Shown one piece after another: positions 8,423 to 18,071 of a stretch of DNA of 64,000 nucleotides. Below the pieces are notes generated by a model. That model saw nothing but the letters and a program-made list of their open reading frames with translations. It did not search any database and was not told the DNA's origin. The stretch lies in NCBI RefSeq assembly GCF_900120295.1, contig NZ_LT635468.1, forward strand, positions 186,001 to 250,000, in the 5' to 3' direction. Source of the DNA: Blautia sp. Marseille-P3201T (GTDB lineage: Bacteria > Bacillota > Clostridia > Lachnospirales > Lachnospiraceae). Within the stretch, counting starts at the first letter, position 1; each line of letters opens with the position of its first letter. The translations under genes were made by a program, and so were the position numbers.

Positions 8423-8515
8423 AGCAGGAAATCTTTAGATATGCTCTCTTCGTGATGACAGTTTATTATTTTACTGTCTCTCATAAAGGGAGCATATCAT
8501 TTCAGATTTCCTGCT
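8423..8515 (+). terminator. Large nested palindrome, probable terminator
   Basis: Three nested stems are visible: AGCAGGAAATCT/AGATTTCCTGCT (8423-8434 with 8504-8515), GATATGCTC/GAGCATATC (8438-8446 with 8490-8498) and GACAGT/ACTGTC (8457-8462 with 8473-8478). The structure directly follows the XRE gene. It lacks a strong trailing T-run, so another role is possible. The remaining bases to 8638 hold no gene. Confidence 0.5.
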
Positions 8516-8638
8516 TAGCAAAGCTGTGAAGATTTAATTGTGATTGGGTTGCCAGTTATACAAACTGCAATTTGAAAACCACATTTTTATAAGTGGTTAT
8601 TAACCCTCACAGGGTTTTAATAAAATCCTCCGAAAGCC

Positions 8639-8649
8639 TTGAAAATAAA
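8639..8649 (+). repeat. Target-site duplication, left
   Basis: TTGAAAATAAA directly abuts the left end of the IS1182-like element; an identical copy abuts its right end at 10304-10314. Confidence 0.75.
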
Positions 8650-10303
8650 GGGCACTGAAAAAGTCTGATTCTAAAAAAGAATTGGGCTTTTTTATTATTT
8701 CCATTATAATAGAAATATAAGGAAGGAGGACCTATCATGTTAAAAGATCATTCGCAGTTACAATTATCATTGTCACCTTATCAGGGGCTTTATGATGCGA
8801 TCATTCCCGCAGATCATCTTTTGCGTAGAATTAAAGAAAATATAGACTTCAGCTTTGTAAATCCAATGCTTCGTAAGCAATATTGTGAAAATTTCGGTCG
8901 CCCAGCAAAGGAACCAGAAATGATGTTTAAACTACTTTTCCTGAAAAAGCTGTACGATCTTTCTGACGAAGCCCTGATTAGCAGCGCCCAGACGGACATG
9001 GCATATAAATTTTTCCTTGATCTGGAACCAGAAGCAAAAATGATAGATCCCAGTCTTCTCACAAAATTCAGAAAAACTCGTATTACAGAAGATATTCTGG
9101 AAGAAATGTTAAAAGAAACCATTCAACAGGCTTTGGATAAAAACCTGATCAAATCGGGAACCATTATCGTTGATTCCACCCATACAATTGCTTCTGTCCG
9201 GGCAAAATCTCCAACGCAGATTCTGCGGGATATGAGCAAACAACTTCGGAAAGAGGTTTATAAAACAGCTTTTGAATTATCAGAGCGATTTCCTGAAAAA
9301 CCCTCTTTGGAAGCAGGGCTGGATGAAGAAATTGCCTATACTAAGGAACTACTCCAGGTTCTGGAGGAAGGAATAAAATCCTGTGGAAATAAAAAGATAC
9401 AGAAACTTTCTCATGAAATGAAAGAACTACTAGAAGATGAGCGGCTCAAAGAGATCCGATCCAAAGATGATAAAGATGCACGGTTTGGACATAAAACGGC
9501 AACCAGTACGTTCTATGGATATAAGAATCATCTTGCGATGACTGAAGAACGTCTCATTGCGGGGATCACTGTAACAGATGGAGGAGCACCAGATGGGCAG
9601 GAATTACCAAAACTGATAGAAAACGCGAAGGAAAATGGAATAAAAGTTACAGAAGTTATAGGCGATATGGCATATGTCAGTGATGACAATCTGGAAGTCT
9701 GCGGAAAAGAGATTACATTGATTGCCAGGACCAATACAGCAGTAGCTGCTGCAGCAAACGGGAACCTTGAGGAAGGTTTCTGCTTTAATAAAGATGCTGG
9801 GATGCTGCAGTGTCCTGCCGGAGAGCTTTCCACGCGTGTAGAAAAAAGAACGGCAAAAAATGGGAATACTTATTTAAGATATATATTTAGCAAAGTAACG
9901 TGTCGGAAATGCCCCCAAAGAGAAAAATGCCGTGTAGGAAGATCAAACGCTAAAACAAGAAGCTACAGTATCACGCAAGCAAGTGAGAAAAATCTTGAAA
10001 GGCTTAAATTTGAAGAAAGCGAATATTTTCAGGAGCGAATGAAGATTCGGCACAGGATAGAAGAAAAGAATGGAGAACTAAAGGAAGCTCACGGTTTGCG
10101 TAAAGCAGATTCGAGAGGTTTATTTGCTATGCATCTGCAAATGTATTTTACGGCATTTACAGCAAATGTAAAACGAATAGTAAGATTAGAAGAGCTGGCT
10201 ATGGAGTAAACCATAGCTTTTTATGATTTTCCTAAGTAAAGATTTGAAAATAATAGAAAAGAAAAACTTCCACTTAAGAAGAAATGGAAGTTTTTCAGTG
10301 CCC
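8650..10303 (+). mobile_element. IS1182-family insertion sequence, complete
   Basis: A 1654-bp insertion sequence with 13-bp terminal inverted repeats, GGGCACTGAAAAA at the left and its complement at the right (10291-10303). Both ends are flanked by an identical 11-bp direct repeat, TTGAAAATAAA. It contains one full transposase gene. It lies within non-coding DNA between the XRE gene and a tnpV gene, at the edge of the foreign block that replaces the conjugation genes. Confidence 0.82.
8737..10209 (+). CDS. IS1182-family transposase
   Basis: A full-length 490-residue DDE transposase. The N-terminal dimerisation/DNA-binding part begins LSLSPYQGLYDAIIPADHLLR and contains EMMFKLLFLKKLYDLSDEAL. 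Likely catalytic acidic residues lie in IIVDSTH (~145), VIGDMAYVSD (~310) and the C-terminal EEKNGELKEAHGL region. A Cys cluster, CRKCPQREKC, precedes the last block, as in this family. The GGAGGACCTATC site supports the start. No frameshift is seen, so the element may still be active. Confidence 0.92.
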   Translation: MLKDHSQLQLSLSPYQGLYDAIIPADHLLRRIKENIDFSFVNPMLRKQYCENFGRPAKEPEMMFKLLFLKKLYDLSDEALISSAQTDMAYKFFLDLEPEAKMIDPSLLTKFRKTRITEDILEEMLKETIQQALDKNLIKSGTIIVDSTHTIASVRAKSPTQILRDMSKQLRKEVYKTAFELSERFPEKPSLEAGLDEEIAYTKELLQVLEEGIKSCGNKKIQKLSHEMKELLEDERLKEIRSKDDKDARFGHKTATSTFYGYKNHLAMTEERLIAGITVTDGGAPDGQELPKLIENAKENGIKVTEVIGDMAYVSDDNLEVCGKEITLIARTNTAVAAAANGNLEEGFCFNKDAGMLQCPAGELSTRVEKRTAKNGNTYLRYIFSKVTCRKCPQREKCRVGRSNAKTRSYSITQASEKNLERLKFEESEYFQERMKIRHRIEEKNGELKEAHGLRKADSRGLFAMHLQMYFTAFTANVKRIVRLEELAME

Positions 10304-10314
10304 TTGAAAATAAA
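10304..10314 (+). repeat. Target-site duplication, right
   Basis: TTGAAAATAAA directly follows the right inverted repeat of the insertion sequence, matching 8639-8649. Confidence 0.75.
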
Positions 10315-10495
10315 GGGTTTATCGCAAAATGCTCACCTTAACTTATTATACGATTTCACTTACGTTTATTCTTCCCTTGGAAGCTGATAAGGGCAAACAC
10401 AAGGGCAAGAAAATCTGATAACAAGATATAAGAGAATGTGGCAATCGGAGAACTGTGACGTATGTGCGAATATATTATACTGGAGGATTTATTAT

Positions 10496-10873
10496 ATGGA
10501 CAAGTACATTTTTGATGAAAGCAACGGTTTATGGTATGAATTGCAGGGAGATTATTATATCCCTTGTCTGATACTTTCCGAAGAAGAAACACAGCCTATC
10601 GGTTTGTGGGGACAGCGCCACAAGCAGTATCTAAAGGAGCATAAGCAGTTCCTCTATACCACAATGCTGATTGAGGGTACACTAAACTCCTACCTTGCAG
10701 ATATTGACAGACAGGCACAGGAGCGTTTGCTCCTGCTGACAAAGCAAATTGCAGAGCAGGAAAATGTGACCGAGAAACTGAAAGCAGATAATGCTATGCT
10801 GTGGGTACAGAAAATGAATGAAATTCAGTCCAGAGTTAGAGAAATCATTTACAGCGAGATTATCTACGCATAA
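10496..10873 (+). CDS. tnpV: TnpV-type transposon-encoded protein
   Basis: A 125-residue protein beginning MDKYIFDESNGLWYELQGDY, with IGLWGQRHKQYLKEH and NSYLADIDRQAQER. This is the TnpV family, named from the clostridial Tn4451 group; its function is unknown. The start at 10496 fits a TGGAGGA site 8 bases upstream; the frame extends to 10436 without one. A second, divergent TnpV lies at 17646-18020. The two bracket the mef-msr(D)/tet(O) resistance block, suggesting it was assembled from Tn4451-like elements. Confidence 0.8.
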   Translation: MDKYIFDESNGLWYELQGDYYIPCLILSEEETQPIGLWGQRHKQYLKEHKQFLYTTMLIEGTLNSYLADIDRQAQERLLLLTKQIAEQENVTEKLKADNAMLWVQKMNEIQSRVREIIYSEIIYA

Positions 10874-10886
10874 CAGAATGAGTGAT

Positions 10887-10996
10887 TGGGGCGGTAAGCC
10901 AGCTTTTGGCTTACTGCCCTTGTCTGCTCATAAGCAAAATAAAGAAATACCGTCAATGGCAGTGCTTGCACTGTTCATCGAGACCATTGACGGTAT
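10887..10996 (+). terminator. Tandem hairpins after tnpV
   Basis: Two strong hairpins follow tnpV. The first pairs GGGCGGTAAGCC with GGCTTACTGCCC. The second pairs ATACCGTCAATGG (10947-10959) with CCATTGACGGTAT (10984-10996) and encloses the smaller dyad CAGTGC/GCACTG. They probably end tnpV transcription before the macrolide operon. Confidence 0.5.
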
Positions 10997-11042
10997 TGCG
11001 TATTTTGCTATCGCTGTCCGTGGCTTTTTTCAATTTTAAACG

Positions 11043-11071
11043 TTGCTTAAAACAACTTATTGTGTTAAAAT
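11043..11071 (+). promoter_or_regulatory. Promoter of the mef-msr(D) operon
   Basis: TTGCTT (11043-11048), a 17-base spacer and TAAAAT (11066-11071) form a plausible sigma-A promoter about 40 bases upstream of the leader peptide. Confidence 0.55.
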
Positions 11072-11111
11072 ATATGCTGATACAAATAAGAGTTTAGGAG
11101 GAACCGAAACT

Positions 11112-11138
11112 ATGACAGCCTCAATGCGTTTAAGATAA
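11112..11138 (+). CDS. Macrolide-sensing leader peptide MTASMRLR
   Basis: The 8-codon reading frame encodes MTASMRLR exactly, preceded by TTAGGAGGAACC. This is the known leader peptide of mef(E)/mel operons. Erythromycin-bound ribosomes stall on it, which prevents the attenuator at 11148-11186 from terminating and so induces mef and msr(D). The peptide and attenuator are seen directly; the mechanism is established for the homologous streptococcal operon. Confidence 0.88.
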   Translation: MTASMRLR

Positions 11139-11147
11139 GCTGGCAAT

Positions 11148-11186
11148 AAAAAAAGCAGAATCTATCCCCGATGATAGGCTTTTTTT
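11148..11186 (+). terminator. Macrolide-responsive attenuator
   Basis: AAAAAAAGC pairs with GCTTTTTTT around an inner CTATC/GATAG stem, ending in seven Ts. It lies 9 bases after the MTASMRLR stop, where the mef leader attenuator is expected. Confidence 0.75.
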
Positions 11187-11317
11187 CTTGTGCTTATTTA
11201 TACGATATTGAGCATTCATTAGTTACGGTGAGATATAAGTTATTTAACTATACCTTTATTTAACTATACCTTTATTTAACTATGTCTTTAATATGAATGT
11301 TTCCAAATTGTATGTAT

Positions 11318-11359
11318 GCAGACCAAAAGCCACATTGTGGATTTTGGCCTGCATTTTTT
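11318..11359 (+). terminator. Second hairpin with T-tract upstream of mef
   Basis: GCAGACCAAAAGCCACA pairs with TGTGGATTTTGGCCTGC and is followed by TTTTTT. Between the attenuator and this hairpin, CTATACCTTTATTTAA-like units repeat at 11240-11290. Confidence 0.6.
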
Positions 11360-11421
11360 ATTGCCTAGAATGCTGTTCAAAATAGAAATTCAAGCAAAAT
11401 AATATGCAGGAGATAATATAA

Positions 11422-12639
11422 ATGGAAAAATACAACAATTGGAAACTTAAGTTTTATACAATATGGGCAGGGCAGGCAGTATCATTAATCACTAGTGCCA
11501 TCCTGCAAATGGCGATCATTTTTTACCTTACAGAGAAAACAGGATCTGCGATGGTCTTGTCTATGGCTTCACTAGTAGGTTTTTTACCCTATGCGGTCTT
11601 TGGACCAGCTATTGGTGTATTAGTGGATCGTCATGATAGGAAGAAGATAATGATTGGTGCTGATTTAATTATCGCAGCAGCTGGGGCAGTGCTTGCTATT
11701 GTTGCATTGTATATGGAGCTACCTATCTGGATGGTTATGGTAGTATTGTTTATCCGTAGCATTGGAACGGCTTTTCACACCCCGGCTCTCAATGCGGTTA
11801 CGCCACTTTTAGTACCAGAAGAACAGCTTACGAAATGTGCAGGCTATAGTCAGTCTTTGCAGTCTATAAGCTATATTGTTAGTCCGGCGGTTGCAGCACT
11901 CTTATACTCCGTTTGGGAACTAAATGCTATTATTGCCATCGATGTATGGGGTGCTGTGATTGCATCTATTACGGTAGCAATTGTACGTATTCCTAAACTG
12001 GGTGATCAAGTGCAAAGTTTGAAACCAAATTTCATACGAGAAATGAAAGAAGGAATGGCTGTACTACGGCAAAATAAAGGATTATTTGCTTTATTACTCG
12101 TTGGAACATTATATATGTTTGTTTATATGCCCATAAATGCTTTATATCCTTTAATCACTATGGAATATTTTAATGGTACACCGATGTATATTTCTATTAC
12201 GGAGATTGCTTATGCCTCTGGTATGTTGATAGGGGGTCTATTATTAGGGTTATTTGGGAATTACCAAAAGCGAATCTTATTAATAACGGCATCCATTTTT
12301 ATGATGGGGATAAGCTTAACCATTTCAGGATTACTTCCCCAAAGTGGATTTTTCATATTTGTAGTCTGCTGTGCAATAATGGGGCTTTCGGTTCCGTTTT
12401 ACAGCGGTGTACAAACAGCTCTTTTTCAGGAGAAAATAAAGCCTGAATATTTAGGACGTGTATTTTCTTTAACTGGAAGTATCATGTCTCTTGCTATGCC
12501 AATTGGGTTAATTCTTTCTGGATTCTTTGCTGATAGAATCGGTGTAAATCATTGGTTTTTACTATCAGGTATTTTAATTATTTGCATTGCAATAGTTTGC
12601 CCAATGATAACTGAGATTAGAAAATTTGATTTAAAATAA
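11422..12639 (+). CDS. mef: Mef(A)-family macrolide efflux MFS transporter
   Basis: A 405-residue, twelve-helix transporter, the exact length of Mef(A)/Mef(E). It begins MEKYNNWKLKFYTIWAGQAV and has the MFS loop motif LVDRHDRKKIM after TM2. Compared with Mef(A) as I remember it, it is clearly the same family with scattered substitutions in the middle third, so it may be a distinct mef variant. It exports 14- and 15-membered macrolides and works best with the ABC-F protein encoded next. Expression is likely controlled by the leader at 11112-11186. Confidence 0.88.
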   Translation: MEKYNNWKLKFYTIWAGQAVSLITSAILQMAIIFYLTEKTGSAMVLSMASLVGFLPYAVFGPAIGVLVDRHDRKKIMIGADLIIAAAGAVLAIVALYMELPIWMVMVVLFIRSIGTAFHTPALNAVTPLLVPEEQLTKCAGYSQSLQSISYIVSPAVAALLYSVWELNAIIAIDVWGAVIASITVAIVRIPKLGDQVQSLKPNFIREMKEGMAVLRQNKGLFALLLVGTLYMFVYMPINALYPLITMEYFNGTPMYISITEIAYASGMLIGGLLLGLFGNYQKRILLITASIFMMGISLTISGLLPQSGFFIFVVCCAIMGLSVPFYSGVQTALFQEKIKPEYLGRVFSLTGSIMSLAMPIGLILSGFFADRIGVNHWFLLSGILIICIAIVCPMITEIRKFDLK

Positions 12640-12759
12640 ACAATATTGGAGGGATATTTATGTATCTTATTTTCATGTAATTCTTCCTGCTTAAATCGCA
12701 GGGTTTTCCCTGCGTACAAGCAAATGAAAACATGCGATTATAGACAGGAGGAAAATGTT

Positions 12760-14226
12760 ATGGAATTGATATTAAAAGCAAAAGACATTCGTGTGGAATT
12801 TAAAGGACGCGATGTTTTAGATATAGATAATTTAGAAGTATATGATTATGACCGTATTGGTTTAGTAGGAGCAAATGGTGCAGGAAAAAGCACTTTATTC
12901 AAGGTGCTTTTAGGCGAATTAACTCCTCTAGGATGTAAAATGAATCGTCTGGGTGAACTTGCCTATATCCCTCAGTTGGACGAAGTAACCTTGCAGGAGG
13001 AAAAAGATTTTGCACTTGTAGGCAAGCTTGGTGTTAAGCAATTAGATATACAAACCTTGAGCGGCGGTGAAGAAACAAGGCTTAAAATAGCACAAGCTTT
13101 ATCGGCACAGGTTCATGGTATTTTAGCGGATGAACCTACGAGTCATTTAGACCGTGAAGGAATTGATTTTCTAGTCGGACAGCTAAAATATTTTACAGGT
13201 GCACTGTTAGTTATTAGCCATGACCGCTATTTTCTTGATGAGGTAGTAGATAAAATATGGGAACTGAAAGATGGCAAAATCACTGAGTATTGGGGAAACT
13301 ATTCTGATTATCTTCGTCAGAAAGAGGAAGAACGCAAGAACCAGGTTGCAGAATACGAGCAATTTGTTACCGAACGTGCCCGATTGGAAAGGGCTGCGGA
13401 GGAAAAGCGAAAACAGGCTCGTAAAATAGAACAGAAGGCAAAAGGTGCTTCAAAGAAAAAAAGTACGGAACGTGGAGGGCGTTTGGCTCATCAGAAATCA
13501 ATGGGAAGTAAGGAAAAAAAGATGCATAATGCCGCTAAATCTCTAGAGCATCGGATTGCGGCCTTAGGAAATGTAGAAGCTCCGGAAGACATTCGCAGAA
13601 TTCGTTTCAGGCAAAGTAAAGCATTGGAGCTCCATAATCCATATCCTATTGTCGGTACGGATATTACTAAAATATTTGGAGATAAGGTATTGTTTGAAGA
13701 TGCATCTTTTCAAATTCCGCTTGGAGCAAAAGTGGCTCTAACTGGTGGGAATGGAACAGGAAAAACAACTTTAATCCAAATGATCTTAAACTATGAAGAT
13801 GGAATTTCTATTTCACCTAAGGCAAAAATAGGATACTTTGCACAAAATGGTTACAAGTACAACAGTAATCAGAAAGTCCTGGAGTTTATGAAGGAGGATT
13901 GTGATTACAATGTTTCAGAAATTCGTTCCGTGCTTGCATCCATGGGGTTTAAACAGAACGATATTGGAAAAAGCTTATCTATTTTAAGCGGTGGCGAAAT
14001 TATGAAATTATTGCTAGCTAAAATGCTTATGGGTAGATATAACATCCTACTAATGGATGAACCGAGCAACTTCCTTGACATACCAAGCCTGGAGGCCTTG
14101 GAAATACTAATGAAGGAATATGCAGGAACGATCATGTTTATCACCCATGACAAACGGTTACTTGAAAATGTGGCTGATGTAATTTATGAAATTAAAGATA
14201 AGAAATTAAACGTAAATGGTAAATAG
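12760..14226 (+). CDS. msr(D): Msr(D)-type ABC-F ribosomal protection protein
   Basis: A 488-residue ABC-F protein starting [18 protein letters not shown]. Two ATPase domains are visible: [14 protein letters not shown] and ADEPTSHLD in the first; [13 protein letters not shown] and MDEPSNFLD in the second. A long charged linker of about residues 190-270 acts as the antibiotic-resistance arm. ABC-F proteins of this type displace macrolides from the ribosome; they are not membrane transporters. The frame extends to 12646, but ACAGGAGGAAAATGTT places the start at 12760. It forms an operon with mef. Confidence 0.92.
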   Translation: MELILKAKDIRVEFKGRDVLDIDNLEVYDYDRIGLVGANGAGKSTLFKVLLGELTPLGCKMNRLGELAYIPQLDEVTLQEEKDFALVGKLGVKQLDIQTLSGGEETRLKIAQALSAQVHGILADEPTSHLDREGIDFLVGQLKYFTGALLVISHDRYFLDEVVDKIWELKDGKITEYWGNYSDYLRQKEEERKNQVAEYEQFVTERARLERAAEEKRKQARKIEQKAKGASKKKSTERGGRLAHQKSMGSKEKKMHNAAKSLEHRIAALGNVEAPEDIRRIRFRQSKALELHNPYPIVGTDITKIFGDKVLFEDASFQIPLGAKVALTGGNGTGKTTLIQMILNYEDGISISPKAKIGYFAQNGYKYNSNQKVLEFMKEDCDYNVSEIRSVLASMGFKQNDIGKSLSILSGGEIMKLLLAKMLMGRYNILLMDEPSNFLDIPSLEALEILMKEYAGTIMFITHDKRLLENVADVIYEIKDKKLNVNGK

Positions 14227-14303
14227 CCGGTACCATGCCACTTGTTAGTTTTTGTGAGATAATTACTCTAAAAAATCTAAGGTTTTTTAGGGAGGAACAT
14301 CTT

Positions 14304-14681
14304 ATGGATAAAATTACTCACAAAGTCCGCTGCGAACAATGGGCTAACATAATAAAAGAATGCCTGGCTAGTGGAATGAATAAAACTGCCTGGTGCAGAG
14401 AACATGGTATTTCTGACAAGTCATTCTTTTACTGGCAACGCCGGCTTCGTGAAGAAGCTTATATTTCTACAGTAGAATCTTCTTCACTTCCAGCAGTAAG
14501 TGTACCGGCAGAGCCGTCGGTTGATTTCGTCGAATTAAGATTACCTGAACAATCCGCCGTATCATCATCTGCATTCAGACCAGATGTGATCATTCGAAAG
14601 GACTCCTTTTCGTTGGAGATTTCAAACACTGCTTCTGCGGAACTGCTAAGTAGGATCGGAGGCCTCTTACATGCTGAATGA
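14304..14681 (+). CDS. IS66-family accessory protein TnpA
   Basis: A 125-residue protein with an N-terminal helix-turn-helix, WANIIKECLASGMNKTAW and CREHGISDKSFFYWQRRLR, characteristic of the first reading frame of IS66-type elements. The GGGAGGAACATCTT site sets the start. It overlaps the second IS66 frame by 11 bases, as in intact elements. The third gene, the actual DDE transposase, is missing, so this is a stranded remnant that cannot move by itself. Confidence 0.82.
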   Translation: MDKITHKVRCEQWANIIKECLASGMNKTAWCREHGISDKSFFYWQRRLREEAYISTVESSSLPAVSVPAEPSVDFVELRLPEQSAVSSSAFRPDVIIRKDSFSLEISNTASAELLSRIGGLLHAE

Positions 14682-14943
14682 TGCAACCGGTTTTGACAAG
14701 ATTTTTATCGCAACAGGATACACCGACTTAAGGCGTGGAATTGATGGTCTGGCATCCACTATTAAATATCAATTCGAGCTGGATCCCTTTCAGAAAAACA
14801 TCCTGTTTCTCTTCTGTGGTAAACGTACCGACCGAATCAAAGGGCTGGTTTGGGAAGGAGATGGGTTCCTGCTTCTTTACAAACGATTAAATGTTGGCGG
14901 ATTCAGTTGGCCTCGTACGAAGGAAGAGGCCATGAGCAGATAG
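14671..14943 (+). pseudogene. IS66-family TnpB, truncated
   Basis: The 90-residue frame begins MLNDATGFDKIFIATGYTDL and contains RRGIDGLA and KRTDRIKGLVWEGDGF, the hallmark of IS66 TnpB (normally about 115-120 residues). It stops abruptly after TKEEAMSR, where intact proteins continue for a further helix. The downstream sequence is unrelated, so a deletion or insertion removed its end and the whole transposase gene. Confidence 0.8.
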
Positions 14944-15134
14944 ATAACTGCCCGAAAAAAGGACATAAAAAAATCCCTCCAAATTTAAAAACAAATTCAG
15001 AGGGTAATTTAGGGTATAACAAAATAACCCACCCGAATATCGTTTTTTTTATTTGGTGAGTTTGTTCTTTCAAATACGAAACAAAAAGAGCCGATGATTC
15101 GTGAATTGTTCCACAATTTCATCGGCTCTGCGTC
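14944..15134 (-). terminator. Terminator region downstream of tet(O)/KTR gene
   Basis: This short intergenic stretch contains the hairpin GAGCCGATGA (15088-15097) with TCATCGGCTC (15119-15128), followed leftward by TTTTTGT. It ends leftward transcription of the Cys-rich gene. A weaker CCCTC/GAGGG hairpin lies near 14973-15004. No gene is seen. Confidence 0.6.
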
Positions 15135-15308
15135 TTAAGCGTCTGGCTCTTTGATGACAGTTATCTTCAAGTTGTCAACTTTAATCAATCTTTCTTGTCT
15201 GCATTTTGGACAATAAAGGGGATAATTCTCCAAAACAGTGTCCTTCCTAATTTTATTACGGGTTTTGCTCCCACAAACAGGACACAATATCCATTCGCAT
15301 TTCATCAT
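15135..15308 (-). CDS. Cysteine-rich KTR-domain small protein
   Basis: A 57-residue protein with the zinc-ribbon-like pattern CEWILCPVCGSKTRNKIRKD and a second CPKC pair in YPLYCPKCRQERL. The sequence contains KTR in the named position of the 'cysteine-rich KTR' family, which is often carried just downstream of ribosomal-protection tet genes. It has ATG ATG at 15303-15308, lies about 50 bases after tet(O), and probably shares its transcript. Its function is unknown. Confidence 0.75.
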   Translation of the reverse strand: MMKCEWILCPVCGSKTRNKIRKDTVLENYPLYCPKCRQERLIKVDNLKITVIKEPDA

Positions 15309-15359
15309 AATTAGTCTCTAATCCTTTCAAATCTCATTTTATATGACTTTTGCAAGCTG

Positions 15360-17279
15360 TTAAGCTAACTTGTGGAACATATGCCGAACCTTATCTATAC
15401 GGCTATTCGGGCGGCGGGGTTGGCAAATAAATTTACCAATAGCTGGCTGGTATCCTTTTAACTCTGTCAAGCAGACTCCCTGCCCATTTGTGAAATAAGT
15501 TAAATCGTTCCTGTATTCTTGAATACATCTAGCAGGGATTTCTCCTTTCAGAATGACCTCGTCATTCTTTATCTGAGTACTTACAATATCTGCACAATAC
15601 CTTGGAGCATCATGATACGCCCGTGAGAGATATTCCTGCGGTGCATAAATTTCAAAGTGGAGATATGGCTCTAATAGTTCTGTCCCTGCTTTTTTTAAAG
15701 CCTGCTCCAATACGATAGGGGAAAGCAGCCGAAAGTCTGCGGGGGTACTTACAGGACTATAATACAATCCATATTCAAAACAGATTTTACAGTCTGTCAC
15801 TTTCCATCCATACAGCCCCTGCTCGCAGCCATAAAGAACCCCCTCCATAACCGCATTTTGGAACGATTGATTTAAATATCCAAGTGAAACTCTGCTTTCA
15901 TACTGCACTCCGCTTCCAATAGGGAGCGGCTCTATGGACAACCCGACAGAAGCCCAGAAAGGATTTGGCGGGACTTCTATGTGGATGGTATATTCTGCTT
16001 TTCTAAGCGGTCTTTCCATATATATAACAGTAGGCTCTTTTATTTCTGCCTCCACATGATATTTTTCCTCAAGGATGGCACAAATGACTTCCATCTGCAC
16101 ATTCCCCAAAAAAGAAAGTATAATCTCATGCGTTGTAGTATCCACATAATATTTTAAAAGAGGGTCGCAATCTGAAATTTCTGTAAGTGCCCCAAGCAAT
16201 ATTTCCCGCTGTTCAGATTTCTTTACTGCAATCGTTGTTTGGAGCATAGGGAGAGGATTTTCAATAAATTTTCTCTGCGGCAACAGTATTTCGTTCCCCA
16301 AAATACTGTTTAGCTGCAAAACATCATTTGGTAAAATTACAATATCACCAGAGCAGGCTGTATCGGATGAATATAATTCACCGTTTGTCGGAACATACAT
16401 CTCTGTGATTTTTATTTTCTCTTTTTCAGATATTCTAATAACATCCCTCAAATGCAATGTTCCGCTATATATACGCACATAAACAAAACGCCGCCTTTTC
16501 TCTGAATATTCAATCTTAAAAACCTGCCCGCATAGTTCAGATTGACCTTCAGGCGTTGATGAATAAAATTTACTGGCAATTACTTCTATAAGCTGCCGAA
16601 TCCCCAGATTGTTTTTAGCGCTTCCGTGATAAACGGGAAATAACGTTCCGTTTTGGAATCTCCTGTTTTCTTCCTGTTCCAGTTCTGACATTTTAAACGG
16701 TTTCCCTGACATATATTTCTCTAATAGTTCATCGTTTCCCATAATTACCGCATCCCACTGTTCCATATCGTCATTGTCCGTTACATTTATATGGGGATGC
16801 TGCCCAACCTTTTGCTTCACTATAATTTCCGAAGAAAGCTTTGCTTTCATTTCCCGATATACCATTGGCAAATCAATCCCCTCCTGGTCAATTTTATTGA
16901 TGAAAAAAATTGTCGGAATCTTCATTATCTGTAGTGCATGAAACAGTATACGGGTCTGTGCCTGTATGCCATCCTTTGCAGAAACTAATAATACTGCTCC
17001 GTCTAATACGGATAAAGAACGGTATACTTCCGCCAAAAAATCCATATGGCCTGGCGTATCTATAATGTTGACTTTTACATCCTCCCACTGAAAAGATGTC
17101 ACTGCTGTCTGGATAGTGATTCCCCTTTGACGCTCCAAATTCATTGTATCTGTCCTTGTTGTGCCTTCATCTACGCTCCCTAGTTCTGCAATTGCACCAC
17201 TGGTATACAATAAACTTTCCGTTAATGTTGTCTTTCCTGCGTCAACGTGAGCCAGAATGCCTAAGTTAATTATTTTCAT
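15360..17279 (-). CDS. tet(O): Tetracycline resistance ribosomal protection protein Tet(O)
   Basis: A 639-residue translational GTPase that removes tetracycline from the ribosome. G motifs are visible: AHVDAGKT (G1), DTPGHMDF (G3) and INKIDQEG (G4). The N-terminal stretch [19 protein letters not shown] and the body match Tet(O) as I remember it nearly residue for residue; the C-terminal third is shared with Tet(W), as is normal. I see no obvious mosaic junction, but mosaics (O/W/O, O/32/O) need alignment to exclude. A strong AGGAGG lies upstream. The attenuated leader at 17281-17530 controls it. Confidence 0.93.
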   Translation of the reverse strand: MKIINLGILAHVDAGKTTLTESLLYTSGAIAELGSVDEGTTRTDTMNLERQRGITIQTAVTSFQWEDVKVNIIDTPGHMDFLAEVYRSLSVLDGAVLLVSAKDGIQAQTRILFHALQIMKIPTIFFINKIDQEGIDLPMVYREMKAKLSSEIIVKQKVGQHPHINVTDNDDMEQWDAVIMGNDELLEKYMSGKPFKMSELEQEENRRFQNGTLFPVYHGSAKNNLGIRQLIEVIASKFYSSTPEGQSELCGQVFKIEYSEKRRRFVYVRIYSGTLHLRDVIRISEKEKIKITEMYVPTNGELYSSDTACSGDIVILPNDVLQLNSILGNEILLPQRKFIENPLPMLQTTIAVKKSEQREILLGALTEISDCDPLLKYYVDTTTHEIILSFLGNVQMEVICAILEEKYHVEAEIKEPTVIYMERPLRKAEYTIHIEVPPNPFWASVGLSIEPLPIGSGVQYESRVSLGYLNQSFQNAVMEGVLYGCEQGLYGWKVTDCKICFEYGLYYSPVSTPADFRLLSPIVLEQALKKAGTELLEPYLHFEIYAPQEYLSRAYHDAPRYCADIVSTQIKNDEVILKGEIPARCIQEYRNDLTYFTNGQGVCLTELKGYQPAIGKFICQPRRPNSRIDKVRHMFHKLA

Positions 17280-17280
17280 G

Positions 17281-17530
17281 TGATTTTCCTCCTATCAACA
17301 CCCAAAAAAGGGCATAAAAATACCCAGTGATAAATACTCCTATCACTGGGTAAATAACTCCAATAGCCCCAAAACACTTATATGTTTTCGGGCATATAAA
17401 ATTACATGATAAAAGTATTCTTAAACTGGGTACAAAAAACTAAGCCCCATATTAAAAGTGAAACGGGACTGCTACTTTTTGTTCCCACTATCAAATTGAC
17501 AGTTTATTTAAGAATACCTTGCCGCATATT
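17281..17530 (-). promoter_or_regulatory. tet(O) leader with attenuator hairpin
   Basis: Upstream of tet(O), the hairpin TACCCAGTGATA/TATCACTGGGTA (17321-17352) is followed in the direction of transcription by TTTTT. A second, long-range inverted repeat pairs GTATTCTTAAA (17415-17425) with TTTAAGAATAC (17507-17517). The segment is homologous to the tet(M) leader, where tetracycline-dependent attenuation has been described. The stretch 17531-17645 holds no gene. Confidence 0.75.
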
Positions 17531-17645
17531 TATTAACTCCTTGTATAATACTGAATCTAATTATATTCCTTAACCCTTTATTTGTCAAGCTGACAAACTA
17601 AAGCAGAAAAAGCGGCAGGATTTCCCCCTGCCACTAATCATCTGT

Positions 17646-18020
17646 TTATGCAAAAATAATTTCCTTTTCCACAATCTCCCTCGCACAAGCCCTTATGTTA
17701 TTGAGGCATCCTGTCCATTCTAAGGCGTTTTCTGCCTTTAGCTGTTCCGTTATGCCCTGTGCCTGTTTCATACCCTCTATGAGCCTTTCAAAGCGTTCCT
17801 GTGCCTGTCTGTTGATGTCGGCAAGGTAGGCGTTTAGCCTGCCGCTTGTAAGAAGATTGGTGTATGTAACTTTACGGTACTGTTTTAGATAATCTAAATG
17901 CCGTTGCCCCCAGATGCCTATTGCCTGTTCTTCTTCGGCGGGTACAGTTAAGCACGGTATCAAATAATCCCCTTGCCTTTCGTATTTGCCGCCCAGTTCC
18001 TCAAATAATGATTTTGCCAT
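17646..18020 (-). CDS. tnpV: TnpV-type transposon-encoded protein, second copy
   Basis: A 124-residue protein beginning MAKSLFEELGGKYERQGDYL, with IGIWGQRHLDYLKQY and NAYLADINRQAQERF. It belongs to the same TnpV family as 10496-10873 but is clearly a different copy, so the two came from different elements. GGAGGT lies 8 bases upstream of the ATG. It directly follows a broken relaxase gene and precedes the tet(O) leader. Function is unknown. Confidence 0.8.
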   Translation of the reverse strand: MAKSLFEELGGKYERQGDYLIPCLTVPAEEEQAIGIWGQRHLDYLKQYRKVTYTNLLTSGRLNAYLADINRQAQERFERLIEGMKQAQGITEQLKAENALEWTGCLNNIRACAREIVEKEIIFA

Positions 18021-18071
18021 TGTCTGTTACCTCCACATTCTTTTTTATTTTGAATGTCCGCAAAATCCGTC

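Noticed and set aside
10818-11097. Overlapping plus-strand frames after tnpV
   Set aside because: They cover hairpin and promoter sequences of the macrolide leader and show no protein-like composition.
15360-17279. Mosaic tet gene (O/W/O or O/32/O)
   Set aside because: From memory the protein follows Tet(O) throughout; the C-terminal likeness to Tet(W) is normal. Alignment would be needed to detect short mosaic segments.
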